Source: Gallionellaceae bacterium
GTDB lineage: Bacteria; Pseudomonadota; Gammaproteobacteria; Burkholderiales; Thiobacillaceae
Reading direction: 5' to 3'
Assembly (NCBI GenBank): GCA_028714735.1
Contig: JAQTLU010000012.1
Location: 27,104 to 91,103 of the forward strand
DNA: 64,000 nucleotides
The notes under the pieces are model-generated. The model had not been told where the DNA came from, did not search any database, and saw only the letters and a program-made list of their open reading frames with translations. Shown here in pieces: positions 17,385 through 25,485 of this stretch. The translations under genes and the position numbers were made by a program. Numbering within the stretch: position 1 is the stretch's first letter; each line of letters begins with the position of its first letter.

Positions 17385-18533
17385 ATGCTGCTCGACCTGT
17401 TCTCCGAAAAAGACCGCGCACCGGCCGAGTGCGTGATCACGGTGGACGGCATCGAGATCGCCGATCTCTATCCCTTCCTGCTCGAAGTCACGGTCGAGGC
17501 CGGCCGCACCGAGGCCACCACCGCCTCGCTCGGCTTCGAGACCCGGCGCAACGAACTCGGCCAGTGGACCGTGCAGGATGCCGAGGTGCTGGTGCCCTGG
17601 GCGAGCATCGTCATTTCCGCCGCCTTCGGCAACCGGGTCGAGGAGGTCATGCGCGGCTACATCCGCGAAGTGAACCTGGAGACGCCGCAGGACGCCGGCG
17701 CCGCAAGGGTCAACGTGACCTGCCAGGACGACTCCATCCGCCTCGACCGCGAGCACCAGCGCAAGACCTGGGGCACCGAAGACCTGCCCTACAGCGACGA
17801 CCTGATCCTGAGCGAGATCCTGGCGCCCTACGGCCTGATCGCCGACCCGGACAGCGAGACCGGCCAGGAACGGGTGGTCGGCGTGGCCCAGGACGACACC
17901 GACATCAAGTTCATCAAGGCGCGCGCCGAGTTCAACGGCTACGAGCTGATCTTCCGCGCGGGCCGGGTCTACTTCGGACCCATGCGCCTCAGCGCCGACC
18001 CGCAGGACACCTTGCTGGTCTATGCCGGCGCCGACACCAACTGCCTGTCGCTGAACGTGCGCAGCGACGGCCACCAGGCCGACGCCGTCGCCTACGACGC
18101 CCCGGCCGAGAGCGGCGCCGCCACCACCCCCGAGACCGTCCGACCCGACCTGCCCCTGCTCGGCACCCGCCACGCCGACAGCTCGGCCGCCGGCCTGGAG
18201 CCGTTCACCTGGAAGCTGTCGGCCGAGGCCGGCGCCGACGCCGAACGCCTGCGCGCACTGGCCCGGATGAAGGCCAACGACCTCGACATCCACCGCCTGC
18301 AAGGCGAGGGCGAACTGGACGGGACGCTCTACGGCCACGTCCTGCAAGCCGGGCTGCCGGTGCCGGTGGACGGCCTGGGCGACTGGCTGTCCGGGGTCTA
18401 CTACGTCGACAGCGTCAGCCACAGCTTCACCCCGGCCGGCTACCGGCAGCGCTTCCGCCTGCTGCGCAACGCCTACGGCGACAACCTGGACAGCGTCTCC
18501 GGCCTGGCCGGGGCACTCGCGGGAGTGATGTGA
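17385..18533 (+). CDS. Hub protein, phage late control D / VgrG N-domain family (Pvc8-like)
   Basis: A 382-residue hub subunit of the gpD/gp27 type that trimerises at the base of the tube and carries the spike. Evidence is the double beta-barrel pattern with EVTVEAGRTEATTASLGFET near the start, VNVTCQDDSIRLDREHQRK in the middle and GVYYVDSVSHSFTPAGYRQR at the end. In T6SS VgrG the hub and the spike are fused; here the spike follows as a separate gene whose start overlaps this stop (TGATG). It begins eight bases after the LysM gene. Confidence 0.85.
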   Translation: MLLDLFSEKDRAPAECVITVDGIEIADLYPFLLEVTVEAGRTEATTASLGFETRRNELGQWTVQDAEVLVPWASIVISAAFGNRVEEVMRGYIREVNLETPQDAGAARVNVTCQDDSIRLDREHQRKTWGTEDLPYSDDLILSEILAPYGLIADPDSETGQERVVGVAQDDTDIKFIKARAEFNGYELIFRAGRVYFGPMRLSADPQDTLLVYAGADTNCLSLNVRSDGHQADAVAYDAPAESGAATTPETVRPDLPLLGTRHADSSAAGLEPFTWKLSAEAGADAERLRALARMKANDLDIHRLQGEGELDGTLYGHVLQAGLPVPVDGLGDWLSGVYYVDSVSHSFTPAGYRQRFRLLRNAYGDNLDSVSGLAGALAGVM

Positions 18534-19354
18534 TGGCCGACGACGACCTGCAACGGCAGCTTGCCCAGACCCTTTCCCAGCGGCGCGCCTACGGCAAGTT
18601 CCGCGGCTTCGTCACCGACAACAGTGACCCGCAGCGGCTGGCGCGGGTGAAGCTGTCGGTGCCGGCCCTGCTCGGCGAGGCGGTGACCGGCTGGGCCCTG
18701 CCCTGCCTGCCCTGCGGCGGCCTGGCCAACCAGGGCCTGTTCTGCGTGCCCGGGATCGGCGCCCAGGTCTGGGTCGAGTTCGAGGGCGGCAACCTCGACT
18801 TCCCGATCTGGACCGGCACCTTCTGGCAGCAGACCGGCGACCTGCCGACCGAGGCCCAGGACCCGCCCACCACCCAGGTCCTGCGCACCGGCAAGGGCCA
18901 TGTCTTCCTGCTCGAGGACAAGGACGACGCCGAGGAGGTCAAGCTGCTCCACTCGACCGGCGCCGTGCTCGACCTGGACAAGGACGGCAACGTCGAACTG
19001 GCCGACAACAACGGTGACAAGCTGACCCTGGACGCGACCAACGGCCAGGTCGTCCTGGAGGACAGCAACGGCAACACCCTCACCCTGTCCAGCCAGGGCG
19101 CCACCCTGGAGGACAGCAACGGCAACAAGATCGAGATGACCGCCGCCGGGGTCAAGGTCAGCAGCAGCGCGATGGTCACCCTGGAAGGCAGCCAGGTCAT
19201 GCTGGGCGGCGCCGGCGGCGAGCCGGTGATCAAGGGCACCAGCTTCCTCACCCTGTTCGCCACCCACATCCATCCCACCGCCATGGGTCCCTCCGGACCG
19301 CCCATCCCGCAGGGCGAGATGAGCAGCCTGTCCACCAAGGTCATGAGCGCATAA
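18533..19354 (+). CDS. Spike protein, gp5/gpV-like with OB domain and beta-helix
   Basis: A 273-residue protein combining an N-terminal OB-fold baseplate V domain (FVTDNSDPQRLARVKLSVPA at about residues 22-45, then PGIGAQVWVEFEGGNLDFPI) with a repetitive triple-stranded beta-helix spike. The spike is marked by repeated patterns GNVELADNNG, GQVVLEDSNG and GATLEDSNGNKIEMTAAGV. The C-terminal ending with FATHIHPTAMGPSGPP is a typical tip of this family. No separate PAAR protein follows. The protein should form the central puncturing device under the hub encoded just upstream. Confidence 0.88.
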   Translation: MADDDLQRQLAQTLSQRRAYGKFRGFVTDNSDPQRLARVKLSVPALLGEAVTGWALPCLPCGGLANQGLFCVPGIGAQVWVEFEGGNLDFPIWTGTFWQQTGDLPTEAQDPPTTQVLRTGKGHVFLLEDKDDAEEVKLLHSTGAVLDLDKDGNVELADNNGDKLTLDATNGQVVLEDSNGNTLTLSSQGATLEDSNGNKIEMTAAGVKVSSSAMVTLEGSQVMLGGAGGEPVIKGTSFLTLFATHIHPTAMGPSGPPIPQGEMSSLSTKVMSA

Positions 19355-19363
19355 GGAGCCCGG

Positions 19364-19750
19364 ATGGCACGCCGACTGGTCGACCCTCCCTACCTCGCCT
19401 TCCCGTTCCGAATGGGCGCGGACGCAGCCGTCCTGGCCAGCCGCTCCGAGCACATCCGCGGCCAGATCGAGCAGGTCCTGTTCACCCTGCCCGGCGAACG
19501 GGTGTTCCGGCCCGAGTTCGGCGCCGGGGTGAAGGCCCTGGTGTTCGAGCCCAACGACACCCCGCTCTGGCAGATCACCAGGCGCCGCCTGCTCGCCTCC
19601 CTGGCCGAGGCCCTGCAGGGCGAGGTCGATCCGAAGAGCATCGAGGTGACGGTAAGCGGCGACGACGCCAGCCTGACCATCGCCATCGCCTACACCCTGG
19701 CCGCGGTGGGCTACCGCGAAAGCCAGCTGTTCGAACTGGGAGGCCACTGA
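19364..19750 (+). CDS. GPW/gp25 family baseplate wedge protein
   Basis: A 128-residue baseplate protein of the gp25/GPW family that links baseplate wedges to the first sheath ring. The diagnostic segments are HIRGQIEQVLFTLPGERVFR and PEFGAGVKALVFEPND, holding the EPR/PEFG-type core. The length is normal. AAGGAG precedes the start ATG. Its stop overlaps the start of the following baseplate gene. Confidence 0.92.
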   Translation: MARRLVDPPYLAFPFRMGADAAVLASRSEHIRGQIEQVLFTLPGERVFRPEFGAGVKALVFEPNDTPLWQITRRRLLASLAEALQGEVDPKSIEVTVSGDDASLTIAIAYTLAAVGYRESQLFELGGH

Positions 19751-20949
19751 TGGCCAGCGACCCCGTACCCGACCTGCTGTTCGACGGCCACTGCCCCGAT
19801 TGCGGCCGGCGCCAGGTCGACCTGCCGGACATCCTGCCGGCAGTCGGCGACGACTTCGACTGGGATCAGCGCGACTACGACGGCTTCCGCCTGTTCATGC
19901 TCCAGGAACTGGCCGCGCGCTTCCCGGAACGGCGGCGCTGGACCCCGGCCGACGTCGAGGTCGCCCTGGTCGAGGTGCTCGCCTTCGCCCTCGACCAGCT
20001 CTCCGACAGCCTGGACCGCGCCGCCGCCGAAACCTATCTGGAGACCGCGCGGCGGCCGGAGTCCCTGCGCCGGCTGCTCAAGCTGGTCGGCTACGACGTC
20101 CTCGGCCTGGCCAGGAACCTGAAGCAGCCGCCCTTCGACGTCACCCCGCCGGACGCCGATCCGGCCCGGAACATCGTGCGCTTCGACAACTGGTGGCTGG
20201 ACCATCCGGAAAAGATGGACCAGGCCCGCCTGGACGGCCCGCGCGCCATCCACGACCAGCACCGCATGGTCACCCTGGACGACTTCGAAAACCGCCTGGA
20301 GGAACATCCCCTGGCCCTGCGCGCCCATGCCTGGGAACGCTGGGACGGCGCCTGGTCGACCGTGCACGTGGCGGTGATTCCCTGGCAGCGCCTGGGCCTC
20401 GACCAGGACGGCGTCTACAGCGACGACATCTGGGCCGCGACCGAGGCCTTCCACGGCGGCCACGGCTTCGCCGGCGCGCCCCTGTACCTGCCCGCGCGCG
20501 GCGACCAGCCCAGCGTGCGCGCCGTGCTCTATCCCTATCTGGAGGCCTACCGCATGGTCGGCCAGGAAGTGGTGCTGGAAGAGGCGGTCGAGGTCGGCAT
20601 CCAGATGGTGCTGTCGATCCAGGTCGATGCCGACTACTTCCAGTCCGAGGTCCGCCACGCCGTCGAACGCAGCCTGGGCACCGGCCCGGGCGGTTTCTTC
20701 GAGCCCGGCCGGCTGCGCTTCGGCGAGGACCTCTGGGCGAGCGACATCTACCAGGACCTGATGGCCCTGGACGGCGTCGACAACGTCTGCCTGAACCGCT
20801 TCAAGCGCCTGGGCGACCGCTTCCCGGACCAGGCCGCCGGCGGCCGCATCGCCCTGGAGGGCCTGGAAGTGGCCATCTGCGACAACGACCCGGCCCGGCC
20901 CGAGCGGGGCTTCTTCACCCTGATGCTGCGCGGCGGGAGGAAAGGATGA
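19750..20949 (+). CDS. Baseplate J-like wedge protein, shorter member
   Basis: A 399-residue protein resembling the J/gp6-type baseplate wedge family, in shortened form. Near the N-terminus is a CPDC pair (C15, C18) that could bind metal. The helical segment ADVEVALVEVLAFALDQLSD, then ETARRPESLRRLLKLVGYDV, is characteristic of this family, and the C-terminal part (LRFGEDLWASDIYQDLMALD, then GVDNVCLNRFKRLGDRF) matches the end domain of baseplate assembly proteins. Its start and stop overlap gp25 and the long baseplate gene. It probably pairs with the 971-residue protein to form the wedge heterodimer. Confidence 0.72.
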   Translation: MASDPVPDLLFDGHCPDCGRRQVDLPDILPAVGDDFDWDQRDYDGFRLFMLQELAARFPERRRWTPADVEVALVEVLAFALDQLSDSLDRAAAETYLETARRPESLRRLLKLVGYDVLGLARNLKQPPFDVTPPDADPARNIVRFDNWWLDHPEKMDQARLDGPRAIHDQHRMVTLDDFENRLEEHPLALRAHAWERWDGAWSTVHVAVIPWQRLGLDQDGVYSDDIWAATEAFHGGHGFAGAPLYLPARGDQPSVRAVLYPYLEAYRMVGQEVVLEEAVEVGIQMVLSIQVDADYFQSEVRHAVERSLGTGPGGFFEPGRLRFGEDLWASDIYQDLMALDGVDNVCLNRFKRLGDRFPDQAAGGRIALEGLEVAICDNDPARPERGFFTLMLRGGRKG

Positions 20950-23861
20950 CCGACCTGACCCGCTGGAACCGTGCCGGGCTTGCCCGCTTCGAATACCTGG
21001 ACGGCAATGCCGCGGTGTTCCTGGAACGCCTGCGCGCCGGCCTGGCCGCGCAATTCCCGGGCTGGAGCCAGGCGCAGGCGAACGTACCCGCCGGCGAGAG
21101 CGAGGAGGCCAGGAAGGCCCGCCTGGAGGCGCTCTACGGCGCCGACCCGGACGACATGCTGTGGCAGCTCACGCGCCAGTTCGCCCGTTCCTGCCATGTC
21201 CTCGGCGGCCATCTCGACGCCTATGCCAACGAGGCCTGCCTGGGCACCGCCAGCCAGTGGGAGAACCTGCGCCGGCTGGTGGCGCTGCTCGACTACGCGC
21301 CGCGTCCGCCGGCCTCGGCCAGCACCCCGCTGGCCCTGTTCCTCAAGGCCGGCCAGCGCGGCACCGTGGCCGCCGGCCTGCAGTTGAAGTACAGCCCGGC
21401 CAAGGGTGCGCCGCTGGTGTTCGAGACCCTGGCCGACCTGACGGCCGACAGTGCCTGCAACACCCTGTACGCCCGCGACCACCTGCGCAACCCCCTCGCC
21501 CTGGCCGGCCACACCCTGGTGCTCGACGAAGCCCTCGACAAGCTGAAGAGCGGCGAACCGCTGGTGCTGGAGGACGAGCGCGACGGCCAGCTGTCGGCCC
21601 ACCTGGTGCAGGGCATCATCCTGGCCGGGGACCGCACCACGGTGACCCTGGCGCCGGCCATCCCGGCCGGCTTCGCCGCGGGCTGGACCGTCGTGCACTG
21701 CCTGGCCAAGGAGAAGCTCGCCCCCCTGGGCCCCGCCACCACCGGCGTCGAGACAGTCGGCCACAGCCTGCAGCTGGCGGTGCCGGCCGACGGCCTGGCG
21801 GCCGGCGACATCGTGGTGATCCGCTCCGAGGACGACAAGCCCTACTACCGCCGGATCAAGTCGGTGCACGACGACCGCCTGGTGTTCTACCGCGACATCG
21901 GCCAGCTCACCCTCGACGGCGCCACGGCGGCGCGCCCGGTCACGGTGCCGCTGTCCGACCTGGCCAACCCGCCCAACCGGCGGGTGATCAACGCCGACGG
22001 CACGGTGGTCGACGTGGTCTACGCGGCCGGCGACTGGACCCGCCTGGCCGGCCTGTGGCTGGCCGACATCCGCAAGGTCGGCGGGCGCGAATACCTGCCC
22101 GCCTATCGCTGCCTGCATGCCAAGTACGTGCCGGTGACCAAGGACAACGCCCTGGTCGCCGCCGACGAGCGGCCCGGCTACACCGCCCTGACCCTGACCT
22201 GGCACAAGGACACCGACGGCATAGCGGGCGGACCCGACCTGCGCCTGAACAACCCGCAGGCCCTGCTGGCGCCGCCGCCCACCGCCGGCCCCTGGATCGT
22301 CGACCGCTTCCTCAACAAGAGCGCGGACGGCCGCCTGGTCAAGGGCCTGGTCACCGGCCTGAGCAAGCAGACCGCGGCCGGCGACCTCGCGGTGCTGGTC
22401 AAGGGCAACCAGATGGCCTGGGCCCGGCTCGGCACGGTGGCCCTGGACATGGAACACGAAGAGGCCACCCTGACCGCCGCGCCCTCCTGGCAGGACCGCG
22501 GCGGCGGCCCCTATTTCCTGGGCGGCAGCCGGGTATACGGCCATTTCACCCACTCGGCCCGCGCGCTCGGCTGGCAGGCCAACGCCACCGCCCTGGCGGG
22601 CAAGCGCATCGTCACCGAGACCCTGCCGGCCGGACTCAAGAGCGGCCGCGCCGTCATCGTCGACAACGGCACGGCGGTGCTGGAAACCCGCCTGGCCGGC
22701 CTCGACCCGGCCGGGGTCTGGCTGGACCTCGCCGATCCCCTGCCGGCCGGGACCAGCGCCGGCAACCTGAAGCTCTACGCCAACGTGGTGCAGGCCGGCC
22801 ACGGCGAGGCCCGGCCGCAGCGCGTCCTCGGCAGCGGCGACGGCACCCTGGCCAACCAGCATTTCACCCTCGAGGTCGGCGACCTCGCCTTCGTCGCCGA
22901 CGCCGGAATGGGCGCCGGCGTGCGCGCCGCGATCGAGGTTGCGGTCGCCGGCGAGACCTGGACCCAGGTGTCCAGCCTGAAGGACTCCGGCCCCAGCGAC
23001 GCCCATTACCAGGTGCGCGTCGACCAGGACGGCAACGCCGACCTCCAGTTCGGCGACGGCCGCCACGGCCGCCGCCTGCCCAGCGGCGGCAACAACGTCC
23101 GGGCCGGCCTGCGCCAGGGCGCCGGCGCAGCCGGCAACATCTCCGCCGGCAGCCTGGCCAAGCTGGCCAAGCCGCACCCGCTCATCGACAGCGTCGCCCA
23201 GCCCATCGGCGCGAGCGGCGGCGCCGACCGCGAGGGCAACGCCGACCTGCGCGACAACGCCCCGGCCACCCTGCTGGCCCTGGACCGCGCCGTCTCCCTG
23301 GAGGACTACGCCCAGCTGGCGCGCGGCCACGCCAGCGTCTGGCAGGCACGCGCCTTCCGCCGGCCACCCGGCCTCGGCCAGCGCGAACGCCTGGAGGTGG
23401 TGGTCATGGCGGCCGGCGGCGGCACCCTGTCCGACGCGCTCAAGCAGGACCTGCGCGACTACCTGGTGGTGCGCGGCCAGCCCGGCATGGTCATCACCGT
23501 CAGCGACTACGTCCGCCTCGGCTTCCGTCTCACGGTCACCATCCGGGTGCGCACCGCCGCCTATGACAGCCAGACCGTGAAGGACGCCGTGCTGGCCGCG
23601 CTCGCGGCCGCCTTCTCCGAGCGGGTCCGCGAGCTCGGCCAGGCCCTCTATCGCGGCGACATCTACAAGGTGGTCGACGGCGTCGCCGGGGTGGAGAACA
23701 GCGATTGCGCCATCCTGCTCGATCCGCCGCCGTCCGGCGCCGCCCCGGCCCGGGCGGTCGAGACCGGCGGCAGGCTGCTGGTCGCCCAGCCGGCCGCCAG
23801 CCAGTGCCTGGTGTTCAACGCCACCGGCTTCGCCGCCGTGGTCGAGGAGTACGGACTATGA
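20946..23861 (+). CDS. Large baseplate J-like assembly protein (TIGR02243-type)
   Basis: A 971-residue wedge protein corresponding to Afp11-type baseplate proteins. The N-terminal helical arm (VALLDYAPRPPASASTPLAL) is followed by long beta-rich insertions. The conserved J-like core near residues 690-800 contains VRVDQDGNADLQFGDGRHGR, then LPSGGNNVRAGLRQGAGAAG and APATLLALDRAVSLEDYAQL. The C-terminal part (VTIRVRTAAYDSQTVKDAV, IYKVVDGVAGVENSDC) is the gpJ end domain. The start overlaps the preceding stop by three bases and the stop overlaps the next start. It is longer than phage J proteins, as is typical of eCIS. Confidence 0.85.
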   Translation: MTDLTRWNRAGLARFEYLDGNAAVFLERLRAGLAAQFPGWSQAQANVPAGESEEARKARLEALYGADPDDMLWQLTRQFARSCHVLGGHLDAYANEACLGTASQWENLRRLVALLDYAPRPPASASTPLALFLKAGQRGTVAAGLQLKYSPAKGAPLVFETLADLTADSACNTLYARDHLRNPLALAGHTLVLDEALDKLKSGEPLVLEDERDGQLSAHLVQGIILAGDRTTVTLAPAIPAGFAAGWTVVHCLAKEKLAPLGPATTGVETVGHSLQLAVPADGLAAGDIVVIRSEDDKPYYRRIKSVHDDRLVFYRDIGQLTLDGATAARPVTVPLSDLANPPNRRVINADGTVVDVVYAAGDWTRLAGLWLADIRKVGGREYLPAYRCLHAKYVPVTKDNALVAADERPGYTALTLTWHKDTDGIAGGPDLRLNNPQALLAPPPTAGPWIVDRFLNKSADGRLVKGLVTGLSKQTAAGDLAVLVKGNQMAWARLGTVALDMEHEEATLTAAPSWQDRGGGPYFLGGSRVYGHFTHSARALGWQANATALAGKRIVTETLPAGLKSGRAVIVDNGTAVLETRLAGLDPAGVWLDLADPLPAGTSAGNLKLYANVVQAGHGEARPQRVLGSGDGTLANQHFTLEVGDLAFVADAGMGAGVRAAIEVAVAGETWTQVSSLKDSGPSDAHYQVRVDQDGNADLQFGDGRHGRRLPSGGNNVRAGLRQGAGAAGNISAGSLAKLAKPHPLIDSVAQPIGASGGADREGNADLRDNAPATLLALDRAVSLEDYAQLARGHASVWQARAFRRPPGLGQRERLEVVVMAAGGGTLSDALKQDLRDYLVVRGQPGMVITVSDYVRLGFRLTVTIRVRTAAYDSQTVKDAVLAALAAAFSERVRELGQALYRGDIYKVVDGVAGVENSDCAILLDPPPSGAAPARAVETGGRLLVAQPAASQCLVFNATGFAAVVEEYGL

Positions 23862-25474
23862 CCCCCAACTACGGCGAACTGCTCAGGCAATGGCTGCCCG
23901 CGGTCTGGCGCGAGCGCGACCAGACCGGCGACCTCGGCAAGCTGCTCGGGGTCTACGGCGAGCTGCTCGACGCCCTCCAAGCCACCATCGAGCAACGCCT
24001 GTACGACAACTTCCCGGACCGGGACGGCGACGGCCGCCATTGCCAGGACTGGCTGCTACCCTATTTCGCCCAACTGCTCGACGTGCGCCTGGTGTCGCCC
24101 GACCAGGCCGGACGCCGGGCCGAACTGGCCGACGCCGTGGCCTGGCGCCAGCGCAAGGGCACCCGGGTCAGCATCGAGGCCATCGCCGAGGCGGTCGGCC
24201 AGTTCGAGGTGGAGATCCAGGAGGGCTGGAAACGGGTCGCCATCACCCCGCGCGTCGACCGCGCCCTGCTGCCCGAGGCGGCCTACGGCGAGCCCGGGAT
24301 CGCCCTGGATGCCACCCCAGCAATGCGAGCTCGCCATCCCGGCCTGCCCGCCGCGAGCCTGGACCTGCGCACCTGTTCGCGCGCAGTGCAGTGCGATGCC
24401 GGCAATTCCGGCGCCCACGAGACCCACTTCGGCGGCCAGGCGGTCACCTGGCGCCAGGTCAACCGTCACGGCGTGCCCTGCAAACCGGACAGCTTCCAGG
24501 ACGTGTCCCGGCGCACCGTCGACCTGCGCACGCCGGACTGGCGCCGCGGCCTCTACCACCCGCGCCGGGTGATTCTCTACCTGCCGCCGCCGGAAGGCCT
24601 GTGTTCGGCACAGGCGCCGTCCGTGCAATGGAGCGCGGTGGCCGGCCTGGACACCCTGGACGGCGAGCACCTGCGCATCCGCACCGGCACCACGGTCTGG
24701 AACGGCATCAGCCTGCCCATGATCACCTACACCGGCCTGGCCGACGTCCCGGTCCGGATGCGCGGCGTGGTCGAGTTCGCCGCCGCTGCCGTATACCGGT
24801 TCGAGAACCTGTGGCTGGACAACAAGGTGACGATCAGCCAGGGCGCCGCCCGCCTGGTCAACTGCGCGGCGCGCCAGCTGCACGTCAGCACCGCCGAACG
24901 CGATGTCCCGGTGATCGAGGCGCGTGCCTGCCTGTTCAAGAAGGTCGAGGCCGCGCGCGGCCTGGTCCGCCTGGAATACGCCACCGTGCTGGCCACCCTG
25001 CTGGCCGAGCGCCTGGAGGCGAGCGACTCGATCCTGGTCCCGGCCCTGCACAAGGACATCCTCGACGACGACGTGCCGGGCGCCGGCTGCATCCGCTACA
25101 GCCGCCTGTTCCATATCCCGCCCGCGCCCGACCCGGTCGATCCCGACCTGGTCAACGATCCGGTCTGGGTCGCCCAGGGCAAGCGCTCCGCCCTGCGCTG
25201 CTACGCCGGCACCTGCACCACCGAGCCGCCGCTGTTCTGGAGCGACCACTTCGGCGAACCCGGCTGCGGCGTCCTCCACCCGGACTGCGCGCCGGTGTTC
25301 CAGGCCGGCGCCGAGGACGGCGGCGAACTGGGCGCCTGCCACGACTACCGCTACGTGCTGCGCCAGCGCGCGGTGCTCGACAAGTTGCAAGAATTCCTGC
25401 CGGTGGGCATGGCGGTTGTGCTGGTCGCCGACCGCAGCCTCGCCTGCGCGCCACCGCGCACCACGAAGACCTAA
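23858..25474 (+). CDS. Tail protein I-like baseplate protein with C-terminal extension (TIGR02242-type)
   Basis: A 538-residue protein. Its first 130 or so residues follow the phage tail protein I (gpI/gp7-like) pattern: LLRQWLPAVWRERDQ, WLLPYFAQLLDVRLVSPDQA and AVAWRQRKGTRVSIEAIAEA. The long remainder is beta-rich with a Cys-rich end (CYAGTCTTEPPLFWSDHFGE, CGVLHPDCAPVF), likely an exposed baseplate or fibre-attachment domain. The start codon overlaps the previous stop (ATGA). The role as wedge component is inferred from family pattern and order after the J-like genes. Confidence 0.78.
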   Translation: MTPNYGELLRQWLPAVWRERDQTGDLGKLLGVYGELLDALQATIEQRLYDNFPDRDGDGRHCQDWLLPYFAQLLDVRLVSPDQAGRRAELADAVAWRQRKGTRVSIEAIAEAVGQFEVEIQEGWKRVAITPRVDRALLPEAAYGEPGIALDATPAMRARHPGLPAASLDLRTCSRAVQCDAGNSGAHETHFGGQAVTWRQVNRHGVPCKPDSFQDVSRRTVDLRTPDWRRGLYHPRRVILYLPPPEGLCSAQAPSVQWSAVAGLDTLDGEHLRIRTGTTVWNGISLPMITYTGLADVPVRMRGVVEFAAAAVYRFENLWLDNKVTISQGAARLVNCAARQLHVSTAERDVPVIEARACLFKKVEAARGLVRLEYATVLATLLAERLEASDSILVPALHKDILDDDVPGAGCIRYSRLFHIPPAPDPVDPDLVNDPVWVAQGKRSALRCYAGTCTTEPPLFWSDHFGEPGCGVLHPDCAPVFQAGAEDGGELGACHDYRYVLRQRAVLDKLQEFLPVGMAVVLVADRSLACAPPRTTKT

Positions 25475-25485
25475 CGGGGACAGTC

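Noticed and set aside
20748..23330. Long minus-strand frame opposite the baseplate J-like gene
   Set aside because: The composition (runs of Gly, Gln, Val, Ala) is typical of antisense translation of GC-rich codons and the plus strand encodes a recognisable baseplate protein.
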